Under the pieces are notes generated by a model, which was given only the letters and a program-made list of their open reading frames with translations, had not been told where the DNA came from and did no database searches. Source: Gallionella sp. (GTDB lineage Bacteria; Pseudomonadota; Gammaproteobacteria; Burkholderiales; Gallionellaceae). From it: a stretch of 5,919 nt of DNA. Position numbers and translations under genes: made by a program. Every line of letters begins with the position of its first letter. Position 1 is the first letter of the stretch. Shown here in pieces: positions 1 to 5,305 of the stretch. The DNA lies in the NCBI GenBank assembly GCA_024654105.1, contig JANLID010000328.1:1-5919 (forward strand), given 5' to 3'.

Positions 1-2
1 AA

Positions 3-536
3 GATATTTTCGCATCAGTGTGGAAGAGTGTGCAAAACCGCTGGACATGGCTGGCGCTCAATCTGGTGACGGCATTCGTTGCGTCGCGCGTGATTGGCAT
101 ATTTGAAAATTCCATTGAAAAGCTGGTGGCGCTGGCAGCGTTGATGCCGATTATCGCCGGGATTGGCGGTAACTCGGGCAATCAGACCATCACCATGATC
201 GTGCGCGCCCTGGCCCTGGGACAGATCAACGCCGGCAGCGCGCGCAAACTGCTCACCAAGGAGCTCGGCGTGAGCGGGCTGAACGGACTGATATGGGGAA
301 GCGCGGTCGGTTTATTCGCCTTTCTCATTTACCACAGCATTCCCCTTGGCTTGGTGATGACGCTGGCGATGGTGTTGAATCTGCTGGTGGCGGGATTGCT
401 GGGGGTGCTGATACCGTTAACGCTTTACAAACTCGGGCGGGATCCGGCGGCAGGCTCCAGCGTGATGATCACCGCCATTACCGACAGTGGCGGATTTTTC
501 ATCTTTCTCGGACTGGCGACGATTTTCCTGACTTGA
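3..536 (+). CDS. mgtE: Magnesium transporter MgtE, C-terminal membrane domain (5' truncated)
   Basis: Inner-membrane Mg2+ channel of the MgtE family. Only the last 177 residues are present: the frame is open to the left edge, so the N-terminal and CBS domains lie outside the window. The visible part is the divalent-cation transport domain. It has hydrophobic segments around the WLALNLVTAFVASRVIG stretch, a glycine-rich pore-type motif MPIIAGIGGNSGNQ, two further hydrophobic helices, and a final helix with GRDPAAGSS followed by ITDSGGFFIFLGLA. In the family, the aspartate of the TD motif in this last helix is the Mg2+-binding pore residue; that assignment comes from family knowledge. A GTG at 18 is only an internal codon, because coding continues upstream of it. 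The gene ends with TGA and converges on the histone-like gene. The family call is secure; full length cannot be judged. Confidence 0.93.
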   Translation, partial: DIFASVWKSVQNRWTWLALNLVTAFVASRVIGIFENSIEKLVALAALMPIIAGIGGNSGNQTITMIVRALALGQINAGSARKLLTKELGVSGLNGLIWGSAVGLFAFLIYHSIPLGLVMTLAMVLNLLVAGLLGVLIPLTLYKLGRDPAAGSSVMITAITDSGGFFIFLGLATIFLT

Positions 537-551
537 GGGAAAGTCTATACC

Positions 552-573
552 CCACTCGCTGAAATGTGAGTGG
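552..573 (+). terminator. Possible hairpin after mgtE
   Basis: A 6-bp inverted repeat (CCACTC at 552-557, GAGTGG at 568-573) with a 10-nt loop lies 15 bp after the mgtE stop. No T-run follows on the + strand, so it is at best a weak or Rho-assisted terminator. Confidence 0.25.
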
Positions 574-602
574 CGGCAACAACCTCAGATGGGAAAAGAA
601 AA

Positions 603-631
603 AAGGGCGGATAGATAAACAGACCGCCCTT
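603..631 (-). terminator. Intrinsic terminator of the histone H1-like gene
   Basis: Perfect 8-bp stem (AAGGGCGG at 603-610 with CCGCCCTT at 624-631) and a 13-nt loop, 11 bp past the stop of the - strand histone-like gene. Read on the - strand the stem is followed at once by TTTTTTCTTTT, the classical Rho-independent layout. On the + strand the A-rich run precedes the stem, so it may also end mgtE transcripts less efficiently. Confidence 0.8.
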
Positions 632-642
632 GCGAGATAAAA

Positions 643-966
643 CTACGCGCCCAGAATACCTTTTCCAGCCGGTTTTGCTGCGGCTTTTTTGACTGCGGGC
701 TTTTTCGCTGCCGGCTTCTTGGCCGCTGCTTTTTTGACTGCGGGCTTTTTCGCTGCCGGCTTCTTGGCCGCTGCTTTTTTGGCAACGACTTTTTTTGCTG
801 CCGGCTTCTTGGCCGCTGCTTTTTTGGCAACGACTTTTTTTGCTGCCGGCTTTGCTGCGGCTTTTTTGACTGCGGGCTTCTTTGCGACGGTTTTCTTTGC
901 TGCTGCTTTTTTTGCTGCGGGTTTCTTTGCTGCGGGCGTTTTTGCTTTTGTGTTGGATGTTGCCAT
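643..966 (-). CDS. Histone H1-like Lys/Ala-rich DNA-binding protein
   Basis: Predicted nucleoid-associated protein of 107 residues, made almost wholly of lysine, alanine, proline and valine in KKPAAKK, KKAAAKK and KKVVAKK blocks. This resembles the C-terminal tail of eukaryotic histone H1 and the bacterial H1-like proteins (AlgP- or Hc1-type tails). It has no globular domain: a short N-terminus MATSNTKAK leads straight into the repeats, and the tail ends GKGILGA. A 15-residue unit repeats about four times in the middle. The start at 966 is chosen because GGAGA (973-977) lies 6 nt upstream. The in-frame ATG at 972 abuts that site, and the ATG at 979 is out of frame. A role in DNA compaction is inferred from composition. 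Both strands are open in several frames here because the repeats lack stop codons, and those other frames are not genes. No convincing promoter was seen between it and lysA. Confidence 0.85.
   Translation of the reverse strand: MATSNTKAKTPAAKKPAAKKAAAKKTVAKKPAVKKAAAKPAAKKVVAKKAAAKKPAAKKVVAKKAAAKKPAAKKPAVKKAAAKKPAAKKPAVKKAAAKPAGKGILGA
691..850 (-). repeat. 45-bp tandem repeat inside the histone-like gene
   Basis: Units start at about 691, 736, 781 and 826 with a strict 45-bp period; the fourth is cut short after about 25 bp. The first two units share GACTGCGGGC at their left end, while the last two share GGCAACGACT. The remaining 35 bp or so is nearly identical in the full units. Each unit encodes 15 residues, such as KKAAAKKPAAKKPAV or KKAAAKKPAAKKVVA. 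The frame is preserved whatever the copy number, so length polymorphism is plausible. Confidence 0.85.
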
Positions 967-1066
967 TTTCATTCTCCATAAAAATTTAGAACATTCACTG
1001 CGGCTAACTGTACACCCAAACGCCCTGTGTTTTAGCGAAAGACGCTTGCGGCATCGGCACTCTATC

Positions 1067-1084
1067 CACGTTTAAAAAAACGTG
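1067..1084. repeat. Short inverted repeat between lysA and the histone-like gene
   Basis: Perfect 7-bp arms (CACGTTT at 1067-1073, AAACGTG at 1078-1084) enclose a 4-nt A loop, about 40 bp after the lysA stop. There is no T-run after the stem on the - strand, so it is not a standard intrinsic terminator. It could be a processing or protein-binding site in the leader of the histone-like gene. Confidence 0.4.
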
Positions 1085-1124
1085 CAACAAATTTCTTGAT
1101 TTATTTTTGTGGAAATTACAACAT

Positions 1125-2372
1125 TCACAAAACCAGTTTTTCGCCCGCATACAATTGCTGCATCGTCTCGCGTTCGCGCACCAGATGCACGGCATTGTCA
1201 TCCACCACCACTTCGGCAGCACGCGGCCGGGTGTTGTAATTGGAGCTCATGCTCATCCCGTATGCGCCAGCGGAAAGCACAGCCAGCAAGGACTGTGGCG
1301 CGATTGCCAGCTTGCGTGCATGGCCGATGAAGTCGCCTGTCTCGCAAATCGGACCGACGATTTCGTAGTTCTGTGCCGCAACATTTTCCTGCCGCACTGG
1401 CAAGATTTGATGGTACGCATCGTATAAAGCGGGACGCATCAGGTCGTTCATCGCCGCATCCACGATGGCGAAGTTTTTTTCTTCGCCGTGCTTGAGGTAT
1501 TCCACGCGCGTCAGCAGCACACCGGCATTGCCGACCAGTGCGCGCCCCGGTTCGAGGATCAATTTCTCGCTGCGTCCGTCAAGTGCATCCAGCAACGCGG
1601 CCACGTAATCCGCAATGGTTGGCGGAGTCTCGTCGTTGTAGCGGATACCCAGGCCGCCGCCGAGATCGATATGTTCGAGCCGGATGCCTTCACTTGCCAG
1701 CGCATCCACCAGCGCCAGCACCTTTTCCGTCGCCGCAATAAACGGGCTGATCTCGGTGAGCTGCGAGCCGATGTGACAATCAATCCCGGTGATATGCAGA
1801 TGTGGTAAATCGCGCGCCCTGCGGTACAGCGCGATGGCTTCGCCGTAGGCCACGCCGAATTTGTTCTGCCTGAGTCCGGTTGAAATATACGGATGGGTTT
1901 TCGCGTCCACATCGGGATTCACCCGCAAGCTGACCGGCGCGACCTTGCCCAAGCTGCCGGCCACTTCGTTCAAACGTCCCAGCTCGGCGGCGGACTCGAC
2001 GTTGAAGCACAGGATGCCCGCCTCCAGCGCCATGCGCATCTCGGCAATGCTCTTGCCCACGCCGGAGAACACTACCTTGCGCGCATCGCCACCCGCCGCC
2101 AGCACGCGCTGCAATTCTCCGCCGGACACGATGTCGAAACCCGCACCCAGACGCGCAAATATGTTCAAAACTGCCAGATTGGAATTCGCCTTCACCGCAT
2201 AACAGATCAGATGGTCTCGCCTGTGCAAGGCGTTCGCAAACTGGTTGTAACTATCGGTCAATGCGGCGCGCGAATACACATAACAGGGCATGCCGAACCG
2301 CGCGGCAATATCCGTCAGCGGCACTTGCTCGACGTGCAGCGTGCCGTTTCGATATTGGAAATAGTCATTCAT
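1125..2372 (-). CDS. lysA: Diaminopimelate decarboxylase
   Basis: Cytoplasmic PLP enzyme that decarboxylates meso-diaminopimelate to L-lysine, the last step of lysine synthesis. The 415-residue length is normal for LysA. The N-terminal alanine-racemase-like barrel has the PLP lysine in YAVKANSN (K61), then GAGFDIVSGGEL (76-86), HIGSQ (200-204), DLGGGLGIRY (236-245) and the phosphate-binding EPGR (274-277). The C-terminal beta domain holds the active-site cysteine in CETGDF (C343, E344) and the tyrosine of GAYGMSMSSNYN (Y371). The reading frame is open further upstream, but the start at 2372 (MNDYFQYRNG) fits the family and makes an ATGA overlap with the stop of the lipoprotein gene. This implies one operon with translational coupling. 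Very high confidence. Confidence 0.98.
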   Translation of the reverse strand: MNDYFQYRNGTLHVEQVPLTDIAARFGMPCYVYSRAALTDSYNQFANALHRRDHLICYAVKANSNLAVLNIFARLGAGFDIVSGGELQRVLAAGGDARKVVFSGVGKSIAEMRMALEAGILCFNVESAAELGRLNEVAGSLGKVAPVSLRVNPDVDAKTHPYISTGLRQNKFGVAYGEAIALYRRARDLPHLHITGIDCHIGSQLTEISPFIAATEKVLALVDALASEGIRLEHIDLGGGLGIRYNDETPPTIADYVAALLDALDGRSEKLILEPGRALVGNAGVLLTRVEYLKHGEEKNFAIVDAAMNDLMRPALYDAYHQILPVRQENVAAQNYEIVGPICETGDFIGHARKLAIAPQSLLAVLSAGAYGMSMSSNYNTRPRAAEVVVDDNAVHLVRERETMQQLYAGEKLVL

Positions 2373-2485
2373 GGCTGGCTGCCTTGTTGGGATAACGGCG
2401 GTGCAGAGGCGGGAAGCGTCAGCGGCCCCTTGTGACCGCAGCCTTGCAACAGCAAAGCAAAAACCAGGATAATTGCCGGACGCAT
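2369..2485 (-). CDS. lptM: Small outer-membrane lipoprotein, LptM/YifL type
   Basis: A 38-residue lipoprotein precursor. It has a hydrophobic signal peptide (MRPAIILVFALLLQG) with lipobox LQGC, so C16 becomes the acylated N-terminus. GCGHKGPLTLP follows, the signature of the LptM (YifL, LppL) family, and then a proline/serine/glutamine-rich tail. In E. coli the family member binds the LPS translocon LptDE and helps its oxidative maturation in the outer membrane; that role is taken from family knowledge. The start at 2485 has a GGGG Shine-Dalgarno-like stretch about 6 nt upstream. The stop overlaps the lysA start (ATGA). A position directly upstream of lysA, divergent from cyaY, is common in beta- and gammaproteobacteria. 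The mature peptide is only about 23 residues, shorter than the E. coli one, but the key motif is intact. Confidence 0.85.
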   Translation of the reverse strand: MRPAIILVFALLLQGCGHKGPLTLPASAPPLSQQGSQP

Positions 2486-2504
2486 TTTGCACCCCAGATA
2501 AATT

Positions 2505-2554
2505 AACGGGTATGGCAAACGCCACCCCTGATGATAAAACTCGCCATACCCGTT
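2505..2554. repeat. 12-bp inverted repeat upstream of lptM-lysA
   Basis: Perfect arms AACGGGTATGGC (2505-2516) and GCCATACCCGTT (2543-2554) enclose a 26-nt loop, 20 bp before the lptM start. On the - strand it would form a strong leader hairpin in the lptM-lysA mRNA, followed by AATTTAT rather than a T-run. It may be a leader element or the end of a small repeat element. It does not resemble the roughly 170-nt lysine riboswitch. Confidence 0.6.
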
Positions 2555-2615
2555 TCCCTCACCCCAACCCTCTCCCGCAAGCGGGCGAGGGGGACTTAGG
2601 ACTCGCTGTGCGAGT
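2555..2615. repeat. REP-like palindromic element and adjoining hairpin
   Basis: A C-rich stretch leads into an imperfect hairpin: CCCTCTCCCGC (2568-2578), loop AA, GCGGGCGAGGG (2581-2591), with one T/C mismatch in an 11-position stem. This CCCTCACCCC...CTCTCCC pattern is recalled as a very common dispersed palindrome in proteobacterial genomes. A second short hairpin follows (ACTCGC 2601-2606, GCGAGT 2610-2615). The element fills the spacer between the divergent lptM-lysA and cyaY genes. Confidence 0.65.
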
Positions 2616-2651
2616 ATTACGTTTAATGCAACAGGATTATAAAGGCTGAAC

Positions 2652-2957
2652 ATGATTGAAAGCGAATTCAACCAATTGGCTGATGCTGCGCTGACGCGCA
2701 TCGGAACAGCCATAGACAACAGTGACGGCGATGCCGAATGCAACCGCAGCGGCAACGTGCTGGAAATCGAGTTTGATGATGGTCAGAAGATCATCATCAA
2801 CCGCCACGATGTCAATCAGGAAATCTGGGTCGCCGCCAGGTCCGGCGGCTTCCATTACGCATGGCAGGACGGCGCGTGGCGCAGCCGGCGCGATGGCAGC
2901 GAGCTGTTCGGCAAGCTTGCCGAATTGTTTGCCGGGCAGGGGGTGACGAATATATAG
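2652..2957 (+). CDS. cyaY: Frataxin-like iron-binding protein CyaY
   Basis: Bacterial frataxin, a small cytoplasmic protein that binds iron and the cysteine desulfurase IscS and modulates iron-sulfur cluster assembly. The 101-residue length is close to the usual 105 or so. The first helix (MIESEFNQLADAALTRIGTAI) carries acidic residues. It is followed by an acidic loop (D22, D25, D27, E29) and the beta-sheet core with LEIEFDDGQKIIIN (37-50) and the family signature around Q56-EIWVAARSGGFHY (to Y69), then WRSRRDGSELFGKLAELF. The acidic ridge matches the iron-binding surface of the family. The start has an AAAGG ribosome site 7 nt upstream. It is divergent from lptM-lysA, as in many proteobacteria, and converges on the radical SAM gene through a REP cluster. 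Confidence 0.96.
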   Translation: MIESEFNQLADAALTRIGTAIDNSDGDAECNRSGNVLEIEFDDGQKIIINRHDVNQEIWVAARSGGFHYAWQDGAWRSRRDGSELFGKLAELFAGQGVTNI

Positions 2958-3002
2958 AGTACGTTCACGCATGGGCTGCTGTGACCGTGCTTTCCGCATT
3001 AC

Positions 3003-3102
3003 ATCGTTCCCACGCTCCGCGTGGGAACGTATCTGGGGACGCTCCGCGTCCCGTACCGCAGGAGCGGCACGGCGGCATTCCCACGCGGAGCGTGGGAACG
3101 AT
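3003..3102. repeat. Cluster of three REP-type hairpins
   Basis: Hairpin 1 has 11-bp arms (CGTTCCCACGC 3005-3015, GCGTGGGAACG 3019-3029) with loop TCC. Hairpin 2 has 7-bp arms (GGGACGC 3036-3042, GCGTCCC 3046-3052), also with loop TCC. Hairpin 3 has 9-bp arms (TTCCCACGC 3078-3086, GCGTGGGAA 3090-3098) with loop GGA. Hairpin 3 is the inverse of hairpin 1: 3003-3027 equals the reverse complement of 3078-3102. The whole can therefore fold as local hairpins or as one long stem. It lies between the convergent cyaY and radical SAM genes, where it may act as a transcript end or 3'-stability element for both. Confidence 0.85.
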
Positions 3103-3126
3103 ACTGGCGAAACTGCTGTCATCCCG

Positions 3127-4302
3127 TCAGGGCATGATCTCCACATACTCGTAGACTTCGCAATCGCGCAGCGTCTTGCGCACATCCAGCGGCGCCTTCG
3201 CATACCACGCCTGCGGATCGTGATGGTCTATTTCCCTGCCCAGGAATCTCACCAGGTCGCAGATCGGTTCGACGACGTTGCTGCGATACCTGTCGTCTCC
3301 CTTCACGTAAGCGAGATAGAGATTCTTCATGCAGTTGCCACGGCACCATGGCTGCGCTTCGCAGCGGTCGCACGGCATGTCGGGGTGCAACTGCAGCGGG
3401 CTGGGCTTGAGCCAGTTTGCGATCACGTCGCCCTGCAACATCTCGGGCACGTACATCATGTCGGGGCAGGGGAAAATCTTGCCATCCGGCATCACGTTGA
3501 GGATATGCGTGGACACCCGGCATTGAGTCTTGCCGTGATAAAGCTCGGTCGCGCGCGTCGGCAGCACCTTGTTGCGCACGATCCCCATGATCGGGATGAG
3601 CGGATACAGCTTGTCGCCGGCAAAGAATTTGTCCACCAGTTGCGTGATTACCGCCTTCTTCTTCCCCATCGCTTCGGGTGTGTAAGTGCCTTCCCCGGCG
3701 ACGAACTGGAAATACACATAGTCAAAAGTATTCGCCAAATCGTCCAGTTCCTCGAACGTGGTTTCTTCGCTGCTCCAGGTCACGCGCGCCGTGAAAGTAC
3801 CCGCCAGCCGGTCGCGCACCGCCCGGGCATTCTTGACCACCTGGCGATAGATGCCGCGCCCGCGAAAACCGTCGGTGATCGCCTCGCCGCCGTCTATGGA
3901 AATCAGGATATTGGAAAGATTCGCCAGCACGCTGTCCGGCAGGTTGTCGAGCAGCGTGCCGTTGGTCTGAAGCTGGAAGCGGAAGGTGGGATAACGCCCC
4001 ATGATCTCTTTGATGAAATCGAGATTCAGGGTCGGTTCGCCGCCGTAAAAAGTGACATAAACCTCATGTTCGGAAAGATGCTTCCTGATGAAGGCATCCA
4101 GCGCGTCAACGGTATAGGAAACCTTATCCTGCGAGCCGACTACGTCGCCCACGCCGAGCGAGCAATAAGTGCATTTCAGGTTGCACGTCAGCGTGGTGAG
4201 CAGTTGCAGTTCCACGCGGTTGCCCACGATGGGCGACACAGACGGGTTTGTTTCGGTAATTTCCTGTGAACGGGAGGGAAAAAAAGCGATTGGAGTGGAC
4301 AT
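3127..4302 (-). CDS. Radical SAM/SPASM domain enzyme, substrate unknown
   Basis: Predicted cytoplasmic 391-residue enzyme that cleaves S-adenosylmethionine to a 5'-deoxyadenosyl radical at a [4Fe-4S] cluster. The radical SAM motif CNLKCTYC gives C40, C44 and C47. It is followed by the SAM-binding GGEP (87-90), QTNG (112-115) and ILISIDGG (132-139). The C-terminal SPASM domain is complete: C261, then GKIFPC (G274, C279), then CX2CX5CX3C at C311, C314, C320 and C324, and a final C348. This predicts two auxiliary clusters. SPASM enzymes mostly modify peptides (RiPP maturases) or act as anaerobic sulfatase or quinohemoprotein maturases. Overall it resembles the uncharacterised 'putative peptide-modifying' groups, which is an inference. 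No precursor peptide, protease or transporter gene lies beside it. The start at 4302 gives a normal N-terminus but lacks a good ribosome site. It seems to be transcribed alone. Confidence 0.9.
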   Translation of the reverse strand: MSTPIAFFPSRSQEITETNPSVSPIVGNRVELQLLTTLTCNLKCTYCSLGVGDVVGSQDKVSYTVDALDAFIRKHLSEHEVYVTFYGGEPTLNLDFIKEIMGRYPTFRFQLQTNGTLLDNLPDSVLANLSNILISIDGGEAITDGFRGRGIYRQVVKNARAVRDRLAGTFTARVTWSSEETTFEELDDLANTFDYVYFQFVAGEGTYTPEAMGKKKAVITQLVDKFFAGDKLYPLIPIMGIVRNKVLPTRATELYHGKTQCRVSTHILNVMPDGKIFPCPDMMYVPEMLQGDVIANWLKPSPLQLHPDMPCDRCEAQPWCRGNCMKNLYLAYVKGDDRYRSNVVEPICDLVRFLGREIDHHDPQAWYAKAPLDVRKTLRDCEVYEYVEIMP

Positions 4303-4440
4303 GGCTGAACTTTGCTTCGAACTTCGTTGCTGAAAAACAGAGAGCGTATTTTAACCCGAATACGACGCACGGGGCAGTCGGCGCGCCCGCATTCGCAAGG
4401 AACTTCCCGATGCAGAAATCGTGCTGGGAGATACGCAGCA

Positions 4441-4463
4441 AGGCACGATCTGGTACCGTGCCT
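4441..4463 (-). terminator. Hairpin downstream of the toxin-antitoxin operon
   Basis: Perfect 7-bp arms (AGGCACG 4441-4447, CGTGCCT 4457-4463) with a 9-nt loop lie 23 bp after the antitoxin stop, in the 183-bp spacer before the radical SAM gene. There is no T-run on the - strand, so its strength as a terminator is doubtful. The rest of the spacer (4303-4485) shows no clear gene. An AT-rich TTAAAAT patch near 4350 is the only promoter-like sequence for the radical SAM gene, and it has no good -35 box. Confidence 0.35.
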
Positions 4464-4485
4464 GACAATCTCTCTGACTGGAAAA

Positions 4486-4791
4486 TCAGACAGCCTCTTT
4501 CAGTACATCAGGCCGCCGTTCTGCGATTGCAATAAGCGTTTTGGCGGCGCCGCTCGGCTGTCGCCTGCCTTGCTCCCAATCCTGGAGAGTTCTAACGGAA
4601 ACACCGAGCAGCTTTGCAAACTCTGCTTGAGACAACCCTGACTTCTTTCTCGCCGAGATTGCCGGCGACATAACCACGCGCCCTTTACCTGCCACCATTT
4701 GGCGCACTGACTTCAACAATTCAGCGCCCAGATCGCGTGAAGCCTCAAACTGCTCCAGTTCTTTATCGGTTAATGGTTTTTTCGATTTCAT
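4486..4791 (-). CDS. higA: XRE-family antitoxin of a RelE/HigB-type toxin-antitoxin pair
   Basis: A 101-residue helix-turn-helix protein, expected to neutralise the toxin and repress the operon. Residues 1-40 are a charged helical N-terminal arm (MKSKKPLTDKELEQFEASRD onward), probably the toxin-binding part. Residues 45-79 are a Cro/C1-type HTH (SGLSQAEFAKLLGVS then RTLQDWEQGRRQP), with the characteristic SQAEFA and DWEQGRR of HigA2-type antitoxins. The start at 4791 is favoured over an in-frame ATG at 4845 because GAAAGG lies about 7 nt upstream and the longer version would overlap most of the toxin tail. The chosen start overlaps the toxin gene by 29 bp, which suggests coupled translation. 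The gene order is toxin first, as in hig systems. The symbol is by family resemblance only. Confidence 0.85.
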   Translation of the reverse strand: MKSKKPLTDKELEQFEASRDLGAELLKSVRQMVAGKGRVVMSPAISARKKSGLSQAEFAKLLGVSVRTLQDWEQGRRQPSGAAKTLIAIAERRPDVLKEAV

Positions 4792-5086
4792 CTTTGACCT
4801 TTCGTAATTGATCGCCTTTGATTGAATCCAGCTTGCTTTTTGCATAGATCAGAATGAGCCAGATTTCCCCATCTGCCATGCGATTGAAGTAGATTACGCG
4901 GACACCGCCCGATTTGCCTGATCCCTGTCGTGACCAGCGTACCTTTCGTACACCGCCTGATCCGCGAACCACGTCACCGACATTCGGATTTTTGGAAATA
5001 AACGCATGGAAGTCGTCGCGCTCCTTCTCTGTCCAGTACAGCGGCCAAAGGCGCTCGAACACCTCGGTTTCAACTATGGTTTGCAT
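4763..5086 (-). CDS. higB: RelE/HigB-type toxin
   Basis: A 107-residue predicted toxin of the RelE superfamily (HigB2-like group), expected to act on ribosome-bound mRNA. Conserved blocks visible are MQTIVETEVFERL at the start, NPNVGDVVRGSGGVRKVRW (33-51), GKSGGVRVIYF (57-67) and the C-terminal beta strand LILIYAKSKLDSI (78-89). The basic residues R47, K48, R50 and R63, with Y66 and K83, are the ones expected at the catalytic cleft; this is inferred from the family pattern. An ATG at 5104 is in frame, but it lies inside the predicted promoter spacer and adds six residues not typical of the family, so 5086 is chosen. No ribosome site precedes 5086, which fits a leaderless mRNA. It overlaps the antitoxin gene and is head to head with the DUF4160 gene. 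Confidence 0.87.
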   Translation of the reverse strand: MQTIVETEVFERLWPLYWTEKERDDFHAFISKNPNVGDVVRGSGGVRKVRWSRQGSGKSGGVRVIYFNRMADGEIWLILIYAKSKLDSIKGDQLRKVKDEIEKTINR

Positions 5087-5092
5087 GGCAGC

Positions 5093-5124
5093 ATTATCCG
5101 GCATTGCCGTATCAAGTCAATGCC
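5093..5124 (-). promoter_or_regulatory. Promoter and inverted-repeat operator of the toxin-antitoxin operon
   Basis: On the - strand, TTGACT (5120-5115), a 16-bp spacer and GATAAT (5098-5093) make a near-consensus sigma70 promoter with 5 of 6 matches in each box. A perfect 7-bp inverted repeat, GGCATTG (5100-5106) and CAATGCC (5118-5124) with 11 bp between, covers the -35 box and the spacer. That is where an autorepressing antitoxin would bind. The transcription start would fall on or next to the ATG at 5086. Confidence 0.6.
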
Positions 5125-5129
5125 TGTTT

Positions 5130-5187
5130 ATTCGGCGGTGGTCTTTACGGTTCGGTCAGGGCAGTTTGCCCGCCGTGACCATGCGGT
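5130..5187. repeat. 58-bp direct repeat, copy 1
   Basis: Matches 5862-5919 at 56 of 58 positions, in the same orientation. It contains an imperfect hairpin: GGTCA-GGGC (5154-5162), loop AGTTT, GCCC (5168-5171), a 4-nt bulge and TGACC (5176-5180). It lies in the divergent spacer between the toxin gene and the DUF4160 gene. It has no integron core sites (GTTRRRY/RYYYAAC) that I can see, and no recognisable transposase accompanies it. Confidence 0.85.
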
Positions 5188-5188
5188 T

Positions 5189-5240
5189 GCGCAAGATGCA
5201 CGGGGTAATCACGCGCGCTACCGGAGATTGCACCTTGCGC
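5189..5240. repeat. Inverted repeat downstream of direct repeat copy 1
   Basis: Arms GCGCAAGATGCA (5189-5200) and TGCACCTTGCGC (5229-5240) pair at 11 of 12 positions around a 28-nt loop. It starts one base after the direct repeat and lies in the leader region of the DUF4160-DUF2442 pair. The remaining bases to 5305 show no gene and no convincing promoter. Confidence 0.45.
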
Positions 5241-5305
5241 GTGTTGCGAATTCTTTACACCGAGACAGGAGGCAGCTTAAACTGAGTCAACTTCAAAGGG
5301 AGCAA

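Noticed and set aside
545..1075. Several long open frames on both strands over the histone-like gene (for example a 144-residue Ser/Lys-rich frame and a 128-residue Ala/Phe-rich frame).
   Set aside because: They arise because the Lys/Ala repeat lacks stop codons in other frames. Only the 643-966 frame has a fitting ribosome site, a known family composition and the terminator directly behind it.
2373..2525. N-terminal extension of lysA by 51 codons.
   Set aside because: The extension covers the lptM gene in another frame, has no LysA similarity, and the ATGA overlap start at 2372 gives the normal family length.
2636..2643. Perfect TATAAT on the - strand (2641-2636) and TATAAA on the + strand just before cyaY.
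   Set aside because: Neither has an acceptable -35 box at 16-18 bp. The + strand one would start transcription inside the ribosome site or coding region of cyaY.
2971..4269. A 432-residue open frame on the + strand, antisense to the radical SAM gene.
   Set aside because: It is the shadow of a high-GC coding strand. It has no family motifs, crosses the REP hairpins at its start, and is opposite a gene with full catalytic motifs.
4124..4468. Small - strand frame overlapping the radical SAM 5' end, considered as a RiPP precursor peptide.
   Set aside because: It overlaps the radical SAM coding region in another frame for more than half its length, and has no leader/core pattern or ribosome site that would support a precursor.
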